The notes beneath the pieces are model-generated. The model was not told where the DNA came from. It did no database searches and was given only the letters and a program-made list of their open reading frames with translations. From Comamonas avium (GTDB taxonomy: Bacteria; Pseudomonadota; Gammaproteobacteria; Burkholderiales; Burkholderiaceae_C), in the NCBI RefSeq assembly GCF_014836675.1, contig NZ_JACSQK010000004.1, positions 372,001-436,000 of the forward strand: 64,000 bases of DNA, written 5' to 3'. Made by a program: the position numbers and the translations under genes. Each line of letters opens with the position of its first letter. Position 1 is the first letter of the stretch. This document shows positions 10,285-19,160 of this stretch, in pieces.

Positions 10285-10341
10285 TCATCCGCCAGGGATT
10301 GAGAACCAAAAGTAAAAATAGAAAGCGCTACGTACTTGCAT
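10285..10341 (-). CDS. Aromatic leader peptide of the aroG attenuator
   Basis: An 18-codon open frame, MQVRSAFYFYFWFSIPGG, followed by TGA. Codons 7-13 are Phe-Tyr-Phe-Tyr-Phe-Trp-Phe, so translation would stall when any of the three aromatic amino acids is scarce. The last codons contain TGGCGG, which can pair with CCGCCG, the 5' arm of the terminator at 10212-10250. A ribosome stalled on the aromatic codons leaves this segment free to form an antiterminator; a ribosome at the stop codon covers it. I see no strong Shine-Dalgarno sequence before the ATG; an in-frame GTG six codons upstream (10359) is an alternative start. A weak promoter (TTGCAG, 17 nt, TAAAGT) lies at 10350-10378. Confidence 0.85.
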   Translation of the reverse strand: MQVRSAFYFYFWFSIPGG

Positions 10342-10422
10342 AGCGGATGACTTTAACACCGCGCATCATGCACTGCAACACGCCGCAACCGCAACTTTCA
10401 AGAAATCTCCAAAAAACAAAAC

Positions 10423-10458
10423 AAAAAAGGCTGATTCACACAAATGAACCAGCCTTTT
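10423..10458 (-). terminator. Terminator downstream of tldD
   Basis: On the minus strand AAAAGGCTGGTTCA pairs with TGAATCAGCCTTTTTT around a short loop, 38 nt after the tldD stop. It separates tldD from the aroG leader. Confidence 0.85.
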
Positions 10459-10495
10459 AAAATTTTCACGCAGGAAAACTGCTTGACTTGAAAAA

Positions 10496-11956
10496 TTAAG
10501 CAGTACCACCAACGGTAAGGCCATCAATGCGCATAGTGGGCTGACCGACGCCAACCGGCACGCTCTGGCCTTCCTTGCCGCAAGTACCTACGCCGCTATC
10601 GAGGCGCATGTCATTGCCAATCAGACTGACCTTTTTCATGCACTCTGGCCCATTGCCCACGAGGGTTGCGCCCTTGACGGGGTATTGGATCTTGCCGTTT
10701 TCCACCCAGTACGCCTGGCTGGCCGAAAACACAAACTTGCCACTGGTGATGTCTACCTGGCCACCGCCGAAGTTGGTGGCGTACAAGCCCTTTTTGATGG
10801 AGGCAATGATTTCCTGCGGATCTTTGTCACCACCCAGCATGTAAGTGTTGGTCATGCGAGGCATGGGCAAGCTGGCGTAGCTTTCGCGGCGGCCATTGCC
10901 TGTTGGCTGTACACCCATCAAACGCGCATTGAGCGAGTCTTGTATATAGCCTTTCAAGATGCCGTCTTCAATCAGCACGTTGGCCTGTGTGGGGCAGCCT
11001 TCGTCGTCCACGTTCAGTGAGCCACGGCGATCTGGCAAGGTGCCATCATCCAAAATAGTGACGCCCTTGGCCGCTACGCGCTCGCCAATGCGACCACTGA
11101 ATGCACTGGAACCCTTGCGGTTGAAGTCGCCCTCCAGGCCATGACCCACCGCTTCATGCAGCAGCACGCCAGGCCAGCCGGGGCCAAGCACCACGACCAT
11201 TTCGCCAGCAGGTGCCGGGCGCGAATCCAGATTGATCAGCGCCTGCTCCACAGCTTCATTCACGTACTCGGCAATTTGTGCATCGCTAAAGTAAGCCAGC
11301 CCAAAACGGCCACCGCCACCAGACGAGCCCACTTCACGGCGATCACCTTGCTCAGCGATTACCGTGACAGATAAGCGCACCAGGGGGCGAACGTCTGCAG
11401 CCAGCGTGCCATCGGCACGCGCCACCATGACCACGTCGTACTCGCTGGCCAAGCCGGCCATCACTTGCACTACACGGGGGTCTTTGGCACGGGCCAGTGT
11501 TTCCACCTTGCCCAGCAGCTCCACCTTGGCGGTGCTGTCCATCGTGGCAATGGGATCGATACCGGGGTACAGCGTGCGTGAAGGCGCAATCGTGGTTTTA
11601 GGAATGCGCACTTTGCGCTGCTGACTGCTGCCAGAGATGGCGCGTACTGTGCGCGCAGCATCCAGCAGCGAAGCCTCGGAAATATCGTCGGAATACGCGA
11701 ATGCGGTTTTTTCACCGCTGACGGCGCGCACACCAACCCCCTGGTCAATAGAGAAGGAGCCTGTTTTTACAATGCCTTCTTCCAGACTCCAGCCCTCAGC
11801 ACGGGTGTACTGAAAGTAAAGGTCAGCATCATCCACCTGGTTGGCGCGGATTTCCGCCAGCGCACGCGACAGGTGGGATTCATCCAAGCCAAAAGGCTCA
11901 AGCAACAGTTGCCGGGCAGTGGCCAGGCGCTCGATGGTGGGTTCGCGAGAGATCAT
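10496..11956 (-). CDS. tldD: Metalloprotease TldD
   Basis: A 486-residue subunit of the TldD/TldE zinc protease, which trims small peptides and antitoxins such as CcdA in E. coli. The metal-binding motif HEAVGHGLEGDFNRKG is intact and the C-terminal glycine-rich region (GTCGKEGQSVPVGVGQPT) is typical. The partner TldE (PmbA) is not in this window. It is encoded alone, between a YegP-like gene and the aroG leader, with its own terminator. Confidence 0.95.
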   Translation of the reverse strand: MISREPTIERLATARQLLLEPFGLDESHLSRALAEIRANQVDDADLYFQYTRAEGWSLEEGIVKTGSFSIDQGVGVRAVSGEKTAFAYSDDISEASLLDAARTVRAISGSSQQRKVRIPKTTIAPSRTLYPGIDPIATMDSTAKVELLGKVETLARAKDPRVVQVMAGLASEYDVVMVARADGTLAADVRPLVRLSVTVIAEQGDRREVGSSGGGGRFGLAYFSDAQIAEYVNEAVEQALINLDSRPAPAGEMVVVLGPGWPGVLLHEAVGHGLEGDFNRKGSSAFSGRIGERVAAKGVTILDDGTLPDRRGSLNVDDEGCPTQANVLIEDGILKGYIQDSLNARLMGVQPTGNGRRESYASLPMPRMTNTYMLGGDKDPQEIIASIKKGLYATNFGGGQVDITSGKFVFSASQAYWVENGKIQYPVKGATLVGNGPECMKKVSLIGNDMRLDSGVGTCGKEGQSVPVGVGQPTMRIDGLTVGGTA

Positions 11957-12017
11957 GGCAGCAATTGTAGGCAGGCTGCCATGTCCCCGTCACGAGATGG
12001 CTTGAGCGGCAGAGGCG

Positions 12018-12362
12018 TTACGCCGTCGCTGCGCTTTGATCGTCCAGCACGGCATCGGCCGCATTCTTCATGACAGAAGCGATACCGTTGTCGCGTGCAG
12101 CAACCGCGGTGTACATCTCGCTTTGGCCAATGACCTGTCCATTGGTGGCCTTGAGGGTGAAGTAGGGGGAGCCATCTTTGGCGTTGAGCTTGTCAAAGCG
12201 TGCTTCAACCACACCATTTTTTCGCACCGATTCAATGCCATTGAGGGCACTGGCTTTGGTTTCATACATTTCGCTGGCCAAAATGGCTTGGCCATTGGTG
12301 GCTTGGAGATTGAAAAAGAATTTACCGTTCTTGGATTTCTTCAACACGTACTTGGCTGCCAT
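12018..12362 (-). CDS. YegP-family (DUF1508) tandem-repeat protein
   Basis: A 114-residue soluble protein made of two copies of the roughly 48-residue DUF1508 beta-sheet unit. The copies contain KNGKFFFNLQATNGQAIL and KDGSPYFTLKATNGQVIG, each followed by a helix with the SEMY motif. The E. coli relative is YegP; its biochemical function is unknown. A short Ala/Asp-rich tail ends the protein. It is transcribed towards tldD, 61 bp away, so the two could share a transcript. Confidence 0.85.
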   Translation of the reverse strand: MAAKYVLKKSKNGKFFFNLQATNGQAILASEMYETKASALNGIESVRKNGVVEARFDKLNAKDGSPYFTLKATNGQVIGQSEMYTAVAARDNGIASVMKNAADAVLDDQSAATA

Positions 12363-12473
12363 GGCAAGGACCCTTCAATAAAGATAAGAGCAAGCCACCA
12401 TGGTTTGCTCCGCCCTCGTTTGTACGCCAACTCGGTCACTTCACACCAGCGCGCCAACCCGCCTGCTGCAACA

Positions 12474-13646
12474 TTACAAGGTGTGTTTAGGCTCTGAAAT
12501 GGACAGACGCTGTGAACGGGCCACTGACATGAGCACCCCCAGCGCCAGGCCCAGCGTCACCATGGCCGTGCCGCCATAGCTGAGAAACGGCAAAGGAACC
12601 CCCACCACCGGCAAGATGCCGCTGACCATGCCCATATTCACAAAGGCGTAGGTAAAGAAAATCATGGCCACTGCCGTGGCCATCAGGCGGCCAAACAAGG
12701 TCTGCGACTTCGCTGCAATGGCCAGCCCTCGCCACACGAGCAGCAAAAATCCCAGAATGAGCAACAGATTGCCCGCCAGGCCGAACTCTTCGGAGAAGGC
12801 TGCAAAAATAAAATCAGTGGTGCGCTCTGGAATAAATTCCAGGTGGGTTTGCGTGCCGGCCATAAAGCCTTTCCCCCAGAGCCCTCCAGAGCCAATGGCG
12901 ATCATGCCTTGAATGATGTGAAAACCTCGCCCCAGCGGATCGCGCATGGGGTCCAGCAAGGTGCAGACACGGGTGCGCTGGTAGTCATGCAAGAAATACC
13001 AGCTCATGCCGTCCTGGCACAGCCAGGGTTCGTTCCAAATCAACCAGCCAATGGCCACCACACCCAGCAATACGGGCGGCACCACCAGCTTCCAGGGCAA
13101 GCCTGCAAAGAAAATCACCGACAGGCCTGCCGCCATCACCAGCAGCGACGTTCCCAGATCAGGCTGTTTCATGATCAGCGCCACAGGCACGATCAGCAAA
13201 GCAAACGCAATCACAAAATCCACCGCCCGCAGCGCGCTCTCTCTGCGGTGAAACCACCACGCCAGCATCAAAGGCGCAGCAATTTTCAAAATTTCTGAGG
13301 GCTGAATCACCACACCGATGTTGACCCAGCGCTGCGCGCCCTTGCGTGTAATGCCAAACAGCAGCACAGCAATCAGCAAGGCCACGCCCAATGCATACAG
13401 CGGCACAGCAATGGCCATCAGTTTTTGCGGCGGAATTTGGGCCACCACAAACAAAATTCCCACAGCCAGCAACATATTGCGCCCATGGTCTACAAACCGT
13501 GTGCCATGGTCGTATCCTGCGGAATACATAGCCATCAGCCCTATGCTTGCCAGCCAGCCGATCAGCAGCAGCAAAATAGGATCAAAGCCGCGAAACATCG
13601 GCAAGATACGTTGAAGAATGTTGGGTTTGTCAAATTCGGCGGGCAT
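12474..13646 (-). CDS. rodA: Rod-shape SEDS peptidoglycan polymerase RodA
   Basis: A 390-residue polytopic inner-membrane glycosyltransferase of the SEDS family that polymerises lipid II in the elongation machinery. About ten hydrophobic segments are seen. SEDS landmarks include ATFVGVPLPFLSYGGTA-like sequence near the C-terminus (VVGVPLPFLSYGGTA) and the long periplasmic loop with FIPERTTDFIFA. I start at ATG 13646; a TTG three codons earlier is possible. The usual operon partner mrdA (PBP2) is not adjacent: the upstream gene is the divergent yqiA. Confidence 0.93.
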   Translation of the reverse strand: MPAEFDKPNILQRILPMFRGFDPILLLLIGWLASIGLMAMYSAGYDHGTRFVDHGRNMLLAVGILFVVAQIPPQKLMAIAVPLYALGVALLIAVLLFGITRKGAQRWVNIGVVIQPSEILKIAAPLMLAWWFHRRESALRAVDFVIAFALLIVPVALIMKQPDLGTSLLVMAAGLSVIFFAGLPWKLVVPPVLLGVVAIGWLIWNEPWLCQDGMSWYFLHDYQRTRVCTLLDPMRDPLGRGFHIIQGMIAIGSGGLWGKGFMAGTQTHLEFIPERTTDFIFAAFSEEFGLAGNLLLILGFLLLVWRGLAIAAKSQTLFGRLMATAVAMIFFTYAFVNMGMVSGILPVVGVPLPFLSYGGTAMVTLGLALGVLMSVARSQRLSISEPKHTL

Positions 13647-13729
13647 AGCGTGCAATTATCTGCTGAGCGCTCTGCCTGCTGTTATCACTGATGCACCTGC
13701 ACCCAGGATTTGTGAGGAACCTCCGGAAT

Positions 13730-14314
13730 ATGCCCACCACCCATTTGCTGTATTTGCACGGTTTTCGCTCATCGCCGCAGTCCAACAAGGCGCGCACCAT
13801 GGCGCACTACGTGCAGGGCCAGCACCCCAGCGTGACCTGGTATTGCCCTCAGCTGCCCCCCTCACCCAAAGCCGCGATGGACATGGTGATGGCCCACGTG
13901 CAGGACTGGCCCAGCGCGCAGATGGCCGTGATTGGCTCTTCGCTGGGGGGCTACTACGCCACCTGGGTGGCGCATCAAAAGCACTGCAAATCAGTGCTGC
14001 TCAACCCCGCGGTGTATCCAGACCATTCGCTGGAACACCACATTGGCCAGCAAACCAGCTGGCACAACCCGCAAGAAGCCTTCTTCTTCAAGCCCGAATA
14101 CATTCAGCAGCTGCGCGACCTGGCGCTGCACGATCTGGCTGCCCCGGCACCACAACTGGGCATTTTTGCCAAGGGTGACGAGGTCCTGGACTGGCGCCAG
14201 ATGGTGGCGCGCTATCCCGAGGCTGAACAAGTCATTTTGGAAGGCGGCGACCACGCCATCAGCGACTTTGACAGTCACATCTCGCGCATTCTGGATTTTC
14301 TGGATTTGGCCTGA
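13730..14314 (+). CDS. YqiA-like alpha/beta-hydrolase esterase
   Basis: A 194-residue small serine hydrolase. It begins MPTTHLLYLHGFRSSPQSNK with the oxyanion HGF motif. The nucleophile elbow is GSSLGGYYA, and the late acidic and His residues lie in FAKGDEVLDW and EGGDHAISDF. E. coli YqiA is a palmitoyl-CoA/p-nitrophenyl-ester hydrolase; the natural substrate here is unknown. The ATG at 13730 follows a GAGG ribosome site, and an in-frame start 13 codons upstream lacks one. It is divergent from rodA and precedes a palindromic repeat and the RNase gene. Confidence 0.85.
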   Translation: MPTTHLLYLHGFRSSPQSNKARTMAHYVQGQHPSVTWYCPQLPPSPKAAMDMVMAHVQDWPSAQMAVIGSSLGGYYATWVAHQKHCKSVLLNPAVYPDHSLEHHIGQQTSWHNPQEAFFFKPEYIQQLRDLALHDLAAPAPQLGIFAKGDEVLDWRQMVARYPEAEQVILEGGDHAISDFDSHISRILDFLDLA

Positions 14315-14337
14315 CATCAAAACAGAATCAAAAACCA

Positions 14338-14415
14338 GAGCTGCCTGCGCTTTGTACAAGGCGTTTTCAGATAGTTTTCTATCTAAAAACTAGCACTAAC
14401 AAGCGCTGACAGCTT
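14338..14415. repeat. Palindromic intergenic repeat, copy 2
   Basis: GAGCTGCCTGCGCTTTGT and CAAGCGCTGACAGCTTC form the arms, with the core TTTCAGATAGTTTTCTATCT between. It lies just after the yqiA stop codon. Confidence 0.75.
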
Positions 14416-14501
14416 CTTTTTTAAAAGCACATACTGCCCAAGTGCCGCGTAGGATGCAAACACCCTCTGGGGGAAATCCACGGCGTGGGACAATCGACTC
14501 T

Positions 14502-16577
14502 ATGCACGCATTGTTTGAAGATGCCGGTAAATTTTTGGCCGGCCGTATCCTGTCCGAGGCCGATGCCTCCTCCCAAATTGAGCTTGGTTCCGGCAAACGG
14601 GTCAAGGTCAAGGCCGCCAACATTCTGCTCAAGTTTGAAAAGCCCGAACCCGCAGCTCTGATGGAGCAAGCCGAAAGCGTGGCAGCCACGATTGAGCTGG
14701 ACCTGGCCTGGGAGTTTGCGCCCGACGAAGAATTTGGCTTTGCCGACATTGCACGCGACTATTTCTCGGACAGTGCCCCGCTGACACAGCAAGCCGGCAT
14801 GCTGTTTGCGCTCTACGGCGCGCCGCATTACTTTCGCCGTGCAGGCAAGGGCCGCTTCAAGAAAGCGCCTGCTGAAATCCTGCAGCAAGCGCTGGTGGCC
14901 ATTGAAAAGAAGAAACAGCTGCAGGCGCAGATTGAAAGCTGGGCGCAAGAGCTGGTGGCAGGCACAACGCCCCAGGCCATTCGCGATGAGCTGTACAAAA
15001 TTCTGTTCAAGCCCGACAAAAACGCGCCCGAATACAAGGCCGTGGTCGAGGCCAGCCGCAGCGCGCACAAAGCACCACTGGAGCTGCTGCAAGCCGCTGG
15101 TGCCATTGATTCGGCCTACCAGTTCCACTGGAAGCGCTTCCTGTTCGAGAACTTCCCCAAGGGCACGCGCTTCCCCGACGTGACTGCACCGCAGCCTCCG
15201 TCCGATTTGCCGCTGGCCGATGTGCAGGCCTACTCCATCGACGACTCCATGACCACGGAAATCGACGATGCACTGTCTGTACAAGGCCTGGGCAGTGGCA
15301 CTGTCACGCTGGGCATTCACATTGCAGCGCCTGGTCTGGCCATTCAGCCCGGCTCTGACCTGGACAAGCTGGGCCGTGCTCGCCTGTCTACGGTCTACAT
15401 GCCTGGCTACAAAATCACCATGCTGCCCGATGAAGTGGTGCAGATCTACACGCTGGACGAAGGCCGTGCCAATCCCGCCGTTTCGCTGTATGTGACCTAC
15501 GACGAAGCCACGCTGGAAGTCAAAGACAAAGTCACCAAGCTCGAGCGCGTGCCCGTGGCGGTCAATTTCCGCCACGACAAGCTGGATCACATCGTCACCG
15601 AAGAATGGCTGGCCAACCCACAGCTGCAGGTACAAGACACTCCCGCCAATCTGCTGGAACGCCGCCAGGAGCTGATGTTCCTGCACCGTCTGGCCAAGCA
15701 CCTCAAGGCGGGCCGCGAACAGGTGCGCGGCAAGCCCGAGAACTTCTCGCGCCCTGACTACACGTTCCGCCTGGAAGGCAATGACGGCGCAGAACCCCAG
15801 GGCAACGAGATTGTCAGCATCACCACGCGCAAGCGCGGTGCACCGCTGGACCTGATCGTGGCCGAGGCGGCGATTGTGGCCAACAGCACCTGGGGCAGCT
15901 GGATGGCTGAGATGGGCGTGCCCGGCATCTACCGCAGCCAGGCCAGCATGGCCCCCGGCGTCAAGGTGCGCATGTCGACCAAGGCGTTGCCCCATGCCGG
16001 TATCGGCGTCAAGAGCTACTCATGGGCCACCTCGCCCCTACGCCGTTATGTGGACTTGGTCAACCAGTGGCAAATCATTGCCTGCGCACGCCATGGCGCA
16101 ACCGCAGCGCTGGCGGCTCCCTTCAAGCCCAAGGATGCCGAGTTGTTCGGCATCATCAGCAGCTTTGACGGTGCCTACAGTGCCTACAACGGTTACCAGG
16201 CCGGGATGGAACGTTTCTGGACGCTGAAGTATCTGGAGCAAAACGCCATCACCGAGATCGACGGCGCCGTCATCAAGGACAACGGCCCCAACGGGGTGCT
16301 GGTGCGCGCCGATACGCTGCCTCTGGTCATCAGCGTGGCCGGTGCCCAGGCACTGCCACGTGGAGCGCGTGTGCGTGTGAAATTGGGCGAGATTGACGAA
16401 ATCACGCTCGATATTCACGGCACAGTGACCGAGAGGCTGGACGATCCCAACGATGACAGCGATGATGCGCCACTTGACGATGCCGCCGAGGACGATGATG
16501 CCGAAGCCGGCCCCATCGCCATTGCGGTGGATGTCAATGAAACCGACAGCCCCAGCGCCGATACCCCTGCACCGTGA
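14502..16577 (+). CDS. RNase II/R-family exoribonuclease (RNB domain)
   Basis: A 691-residue 3'-to-5' exoribonuclease. The first half is a cold-shock/linker region, and the RNB catalytic domain follows. Its acidic catalytic cluster is visible in SIDDSMTTEIDDALSV and the family signature in YSWATSPLRRYVDLVNQW. An S1-like segment follows at about residues 590-650, then a very acidic tail rich in Asp/Glu. It is closer to RNase II than to RNase R in size, but the N-terminal region is divergent. I use ATG 14502, where the conserved sequence MHALFEDAGKFLAGRI begins. Its stop overlaps the start of the TonB-like gene. Confidence 0.88.
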   Translation: MHALFEDAGKFLAGRILSEADASSQIELGSGKRVKVKAANILLKFEKPEPAALMEQAESVAATIELDLAWEFAPDEEFGFADIARDYFSDSAPLTQQAGMLFALYGAPHYFRRAGKGRFKKAPAEILQQALVAIEKKKQLQAQIESWAQELVAGTTPQAIRDELYKILFKPDKNAPEYKAVVEASRSAHKAPLELLQAAGAIDSAYQFHWKRFLFENFPKGTRFPDVTAPQPPSDLPLADVQAYSIDDSMTTEIDDALSVQGLGSGTVTLGIHIAAPGLAIQPGSDLDKLGRARLSTVYMPGYKITMLPDEVVQIYTLDEGRANPAVSLYVTYDEATLEVKDKVTKLERVPVAVNFRHDKLDHIVTEEWLANPQLQVQDTPANLLERRQELMFLHRLAKHLKAGREQVRGKPENFSRPDYTFRLEGNDGAEPQGNEIVSITTRKRGAPLDLIVAEAAIVANSTWGSWMAEMGVPGIYRSQASMAPGVKVRMSTKALPHAGIGVKSYSWATSPLRRYVDLVNQWQIIACARHGATAALAAPFKPKDAELFGIISSFDGAYSAYNGYQAGMERFWTLKYLEQNAITEIDGAVIKDNGPNGVLVRADTLPLVISVAGAQALPRGARVRVKLGEIDEITLDIHGTVTERLDDPNDDSDDAPLDDAAEDDDAEAGPIAIAVDVNETDSPSADTPAP

Positions 16578-17434
16578 AACTGCCCGCCGCGTTCCGCTCC
16601 ATGTCCACGCTCACCCTCACTTTGGGGGTGTCGATAGCTATTCATGCCGTATTGCTGACCGTGCGCTTTGTCGCACCTGAGCAGTTCAACCGCGTTTTCC
16701 AAGACACCCCCTTGGAAGTGATTTTGGTGAATGCGCATACGCAGGAGCGACCGGAAAAAGCCCAGGCCATTGCCCAGGCGGCTTTGGCTGGCGGCGGGGA
16801 TGCCGCACAGGGCCGGGCCACCAGCCCGATGCCTTATTCCGCGCTGACCGCCATTGGCGATGATTTTGAGGAGCGCCAAAAAAAGCTGGACAGCCTGCAG
16901 GAGCAGCAGGCCGTCATGCTCACGCAGGTGCGCAAGCAGCTGTCCAGCATGCCCCAGTTTGACCCGCGCGAGGCAGCCAACAAACAAGACCGCGAGCAGC
17001 AAGATGAAAAGCGCAAGCAGCTCATCAAGCTGCTGGCTGAGATTGAAAAGCGCATCAACGAAGAAAACGCGCGCCCCAAGAAACGCTACATCAGCCCGGC
17101 CACGCGCGAAGAGGTGTATGCCGTGTATTACGACGGTCTGCGCCGCAAGGTGGAAGACAAGGGCACCGAAAATTTCCCCGAGCATGCGGGTAAAAAACTG
17201 TATGGCGAGCTGGTCATGGTGCTGACCGTGAACCACGATGGCCGAGTGGTGGAAACCGAAATTGTGCAAGGCTCTGGCAACCGCCAGCTGGATACCCGTG
17301 CGCAGGCCATCGCCCGCGCAGCAGGACCGTTTGGCCACTTTGGCCCCGCCATGCGCGCCCGCGCCGATCAGATTGCCGTGGTTTCCCGCTTTAATTTCAC
17401 CCGTGAGCAGACGCTGGAAACCAACGTCCGCTAA
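16574..17434 (+). CDS. TonB-like C-terminal-domain membrane protein
   Basis: A 286-residue protein with one N-terminal transmembrane segment (about residues 12-32), a charged coiled-coil region rich in Glu, Gln and Lys (about residues 95-165) and a C-terminal TonB-fold domain (GKKLYGELVMVLTVNHDGRV). The usual Pro-rich linker of TonB is missing and replaced by the coiled coil, and no exbB/exbD genes are nearby. It may therefore not be an iron-transport TonB. The start is GTG within the stop region of the RNase gene (4-bp overlap), so the pair is translationally coupled. aroE follows 48 bp later. Confidence 0.75.
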   Translation: MKLPAAFRSMSTLTLTLGVSIAIHAVLLTVRFVAPEQFNRVFQDTPLEVILVNAHTQERPEKAQAIAQAALAGGGDAAQGRATSPMPYSALTAIGDDFEERQKKLDSLQEQQAVMLTQVRKQLSSMPQFDPREAANKQDREQQDEKRKQLIKLLAEIEKRINEENARPKKRYISPATREEVYAVYYDGLRRKVEDKGTENFPEHAGKKLYGELVMVLTVNHDGRVVETEIVQGSGNRQLDTRAQAIARAAGPFGHFGPAMRARADQIAVVSRFNFTREQTLETNVR

Positions 17435-17482
17435 ATCAGCCGCATTTTCTGCATTGCTGCGGCGCTTTTGCAGCCCTACCCT

Positions 17483-18349
17483 ATGCCGTCTTCTATCCCC
17501 AGCACCGATTTGTACTGCGTCTTTGGCAACCCCGTGGCACACAGCCGATCGCCGTGGATCCATGCGCGCTTTGCACAGCTGACCCAGCAGCCCATCGTGT
17601 ATGCGCGCCGTCTGGTGCCACTTAGTGGCTTTACCCAAGACCTGCAATGCCTGATCGATCAGGGCGGCAGAGGCTGCAACATCACGGTACCTTTCAAGCT
17701 CGATGCCGCGCAGGCCGCTCACAGCCGCAGCCCGCGCGTAGAGCTGGCTGGCGCAGCCAACACTCTGGTCATTGATGCGCAAGGCCGCATTCATGCGGAC
17801 AACACCGATGGGCTGGGTCTGGTGGCCGACATCACCCGCAACGCTGGCGTAGCCATCACTGGCAAAGACATCTTGCTGATTGGCGCTGGTGGTGCCGCTG
17901 CCGGTGTGCTGGGGCCGCTGCTGGAGCAAAACCCGCGCAGCATCACCGTATGCAACCGCACGTTCAGCAAAGCCCAGGCTTTGGTCGATCAGCATGCTGA
18001 TTTGGCCAAGACACAAAAAGTCGCGCTGCTTGCCCAGGAGCAGCAAGCGCTGCAAGGCGATTTCGACATCATCATCAACGCCACCGCTGCCAGCCTGCAA
18101 GGCGCAGGCATTCCTGTACCCGCCAGCGTATTGCGTGCAGGCAGTCTGGCCTACGACATGATGTACGGCCCCGCAGCCGCCGCTTTCCTGCAATGGGCAC
18201 AGGCCCATGGCGCCGTAGGCCGCGACGGTCTGGGCATGCTGGTTGAACAAGCGGCGGAGTCTTTTGCACTGTGGCGTGGCGTACGCCCGCCCTCCAGCCA
18301 GGTATTGCAAGAACTGCGCGAAGTACTCGCGCAAGAAGCCCAGGCATGA
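17483..18349 (+). CDS. aroE: Shikimate dehydrogenase AroE
   Basis: A 288-residue NADPH-dependent enzyme that converts 3-dehydroshikimate to shikimate. The shikimate site shows NPVAHSRSP and the catalytic Lys in NITVPFKLDA; the paired Asp is in ADNTDGLGLV. The nucleotide-binding loop is GAGGAAAGVL and the C-terminus contains GLGMLVEQAAESF. I use ATG 17483 rather than a TTG five codons earlier. It overlaps mtgA by 4 bp. Confidence 0.95.
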   Translation: MPSSIPSTDLYCVFGNPVAHSRSPWIHARFAQLTQQPIVYARRLVPLSGFTQDLQCLIDQGGRGCNITVPFKLDAAQAAHSRSPRVELAGAANTLVIDAQGRIHADNTDGLGLVADITRNAGVAITGKDILLIGAGGAAAGVLGPLLEQNPRSITVCNRTFSKAQALVDQHADLAKTQKVALLAQEQQALQGDFDIIINATAASLQGAGIPVPASVLRAGSLAYDMMYGPAAAAFLQWAQAHGAVGRDGLGMLVEQAAESFALWRGVRPPSSQVLQELREVLAQEAQA

Positions 18350-19065
18350 AAGCCTTTGGCCGCTGGCTGGCCATTGTTCTGTGTGCCTTGCTGGCGCTGC
18401 AGGCGTTCTTTGTCGCGCGCATTGCCCTGGCCGTCTGGTGGGACCCCCAATCCACCACTTTTCAGCGCTCAGAGATGTGGCGCATCTGGCACCAGTCGGC
18501 CCAGCATCGCCCCTGGCAGCAGCAATGGGTGGACTACGCCCAGATCTCCCCCCATCTCAAGCGCGCCGTGCTCACGTCTGAAGACGATGGTTTCATGGAC
18601 CACGACGGTGTGCAGTGGGATGCCATTGAGCGCGCCTGGGAGCGCAACCAAAAAGCGCTGGAACGCGCACAAACCCGGCCCAATGCCAAACCCGTGGTGA
18701 TCTATGGCGGCTCCACCATCACACAGCAACTGGCAAAAAACCTGCTGCTCTCTGGTGAACGCAGCTTTTTGCGCAAAGGCCAGGAGCTGCTGCTGGCGCA
18801 CACGCTGGAGCTGTTCTTGAGCAAGCAGCGTATTTTGGAGATTTACCTGAACAACGTCGAATGGGGCCAAGGCATTTTTGGTGCAGAAGCGGCGGCACGC
18901 TTTTACTTTCGCAAAAGTGCGGCGCAACTGACGGCACCCGAAGCAGCCCGTCTGGCTGTCATGCTGCCGCGCCCACGCTATTACGAGCAAAACCCCAATT
19001 CACGCTACCTGCATGCGCGCACCAGCACCATCTTGCGCCGCATGGGTGGCACGGCGTTGCCGTGA
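18346..19065 (+). CDS. mtgA: Monofunctional peptidoglycan glycosyltransferase MtgA
   Basis: A 239-residue GT51 enzyme that polymerises lipid II into glycan strands without a transpeptidase domain. An N-terminal membrane anchor (about residues 5-27) is followed by the catalytic Glu in TSEDDGFMDHDG, then GGSTITQQLAKNL and LEIYLNNVEWGQGIFGAEAA. Length is normal for the family. The ATG overlaps the aroE stop codon (ATGA). Confidence 0.95.
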   Translation: MKAFGRWLAIVLCALLALQAFFVARIALAVWWDPQSTTFQRSEMWRIWHQSAQHRPWQQQWVDYAQISPHLKRAVLTSEDDGFMDHDGVQWDAIERAWERNQKALERAQTRPNAKPVVIYGGSTITQQLAKNLLLSGERSFLRKGQELLLAHTLELFLSKQRILEIYLNNVEWGQGIFGAEAAARFYFRKSAAQLTAPEAARLAVMLPRPRYYEQNPNSRYLHARTSTILRRMGGTALP

Positions 19066-19160
19066 TGGCACGCGTATCATGCAGGCACGTTGCACCTGCT
19101 TGCACCAGCGAACATCGCCTTCAAGACTTCAACCCCAAGCGCTGACAGCTCACTTTATTC

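Noticed and set aside
14421-15995. 524-codon open frame antisense to the RNase gene
   Set aside because: Antisense shadow of the RNB exonuclease; long only because of base composition.
16415-18334. 639-codon open frame antisense to the TonB-like gene and aroE
   Set aside because: Spans three well-supported plus-strand genes and shows no protein features.
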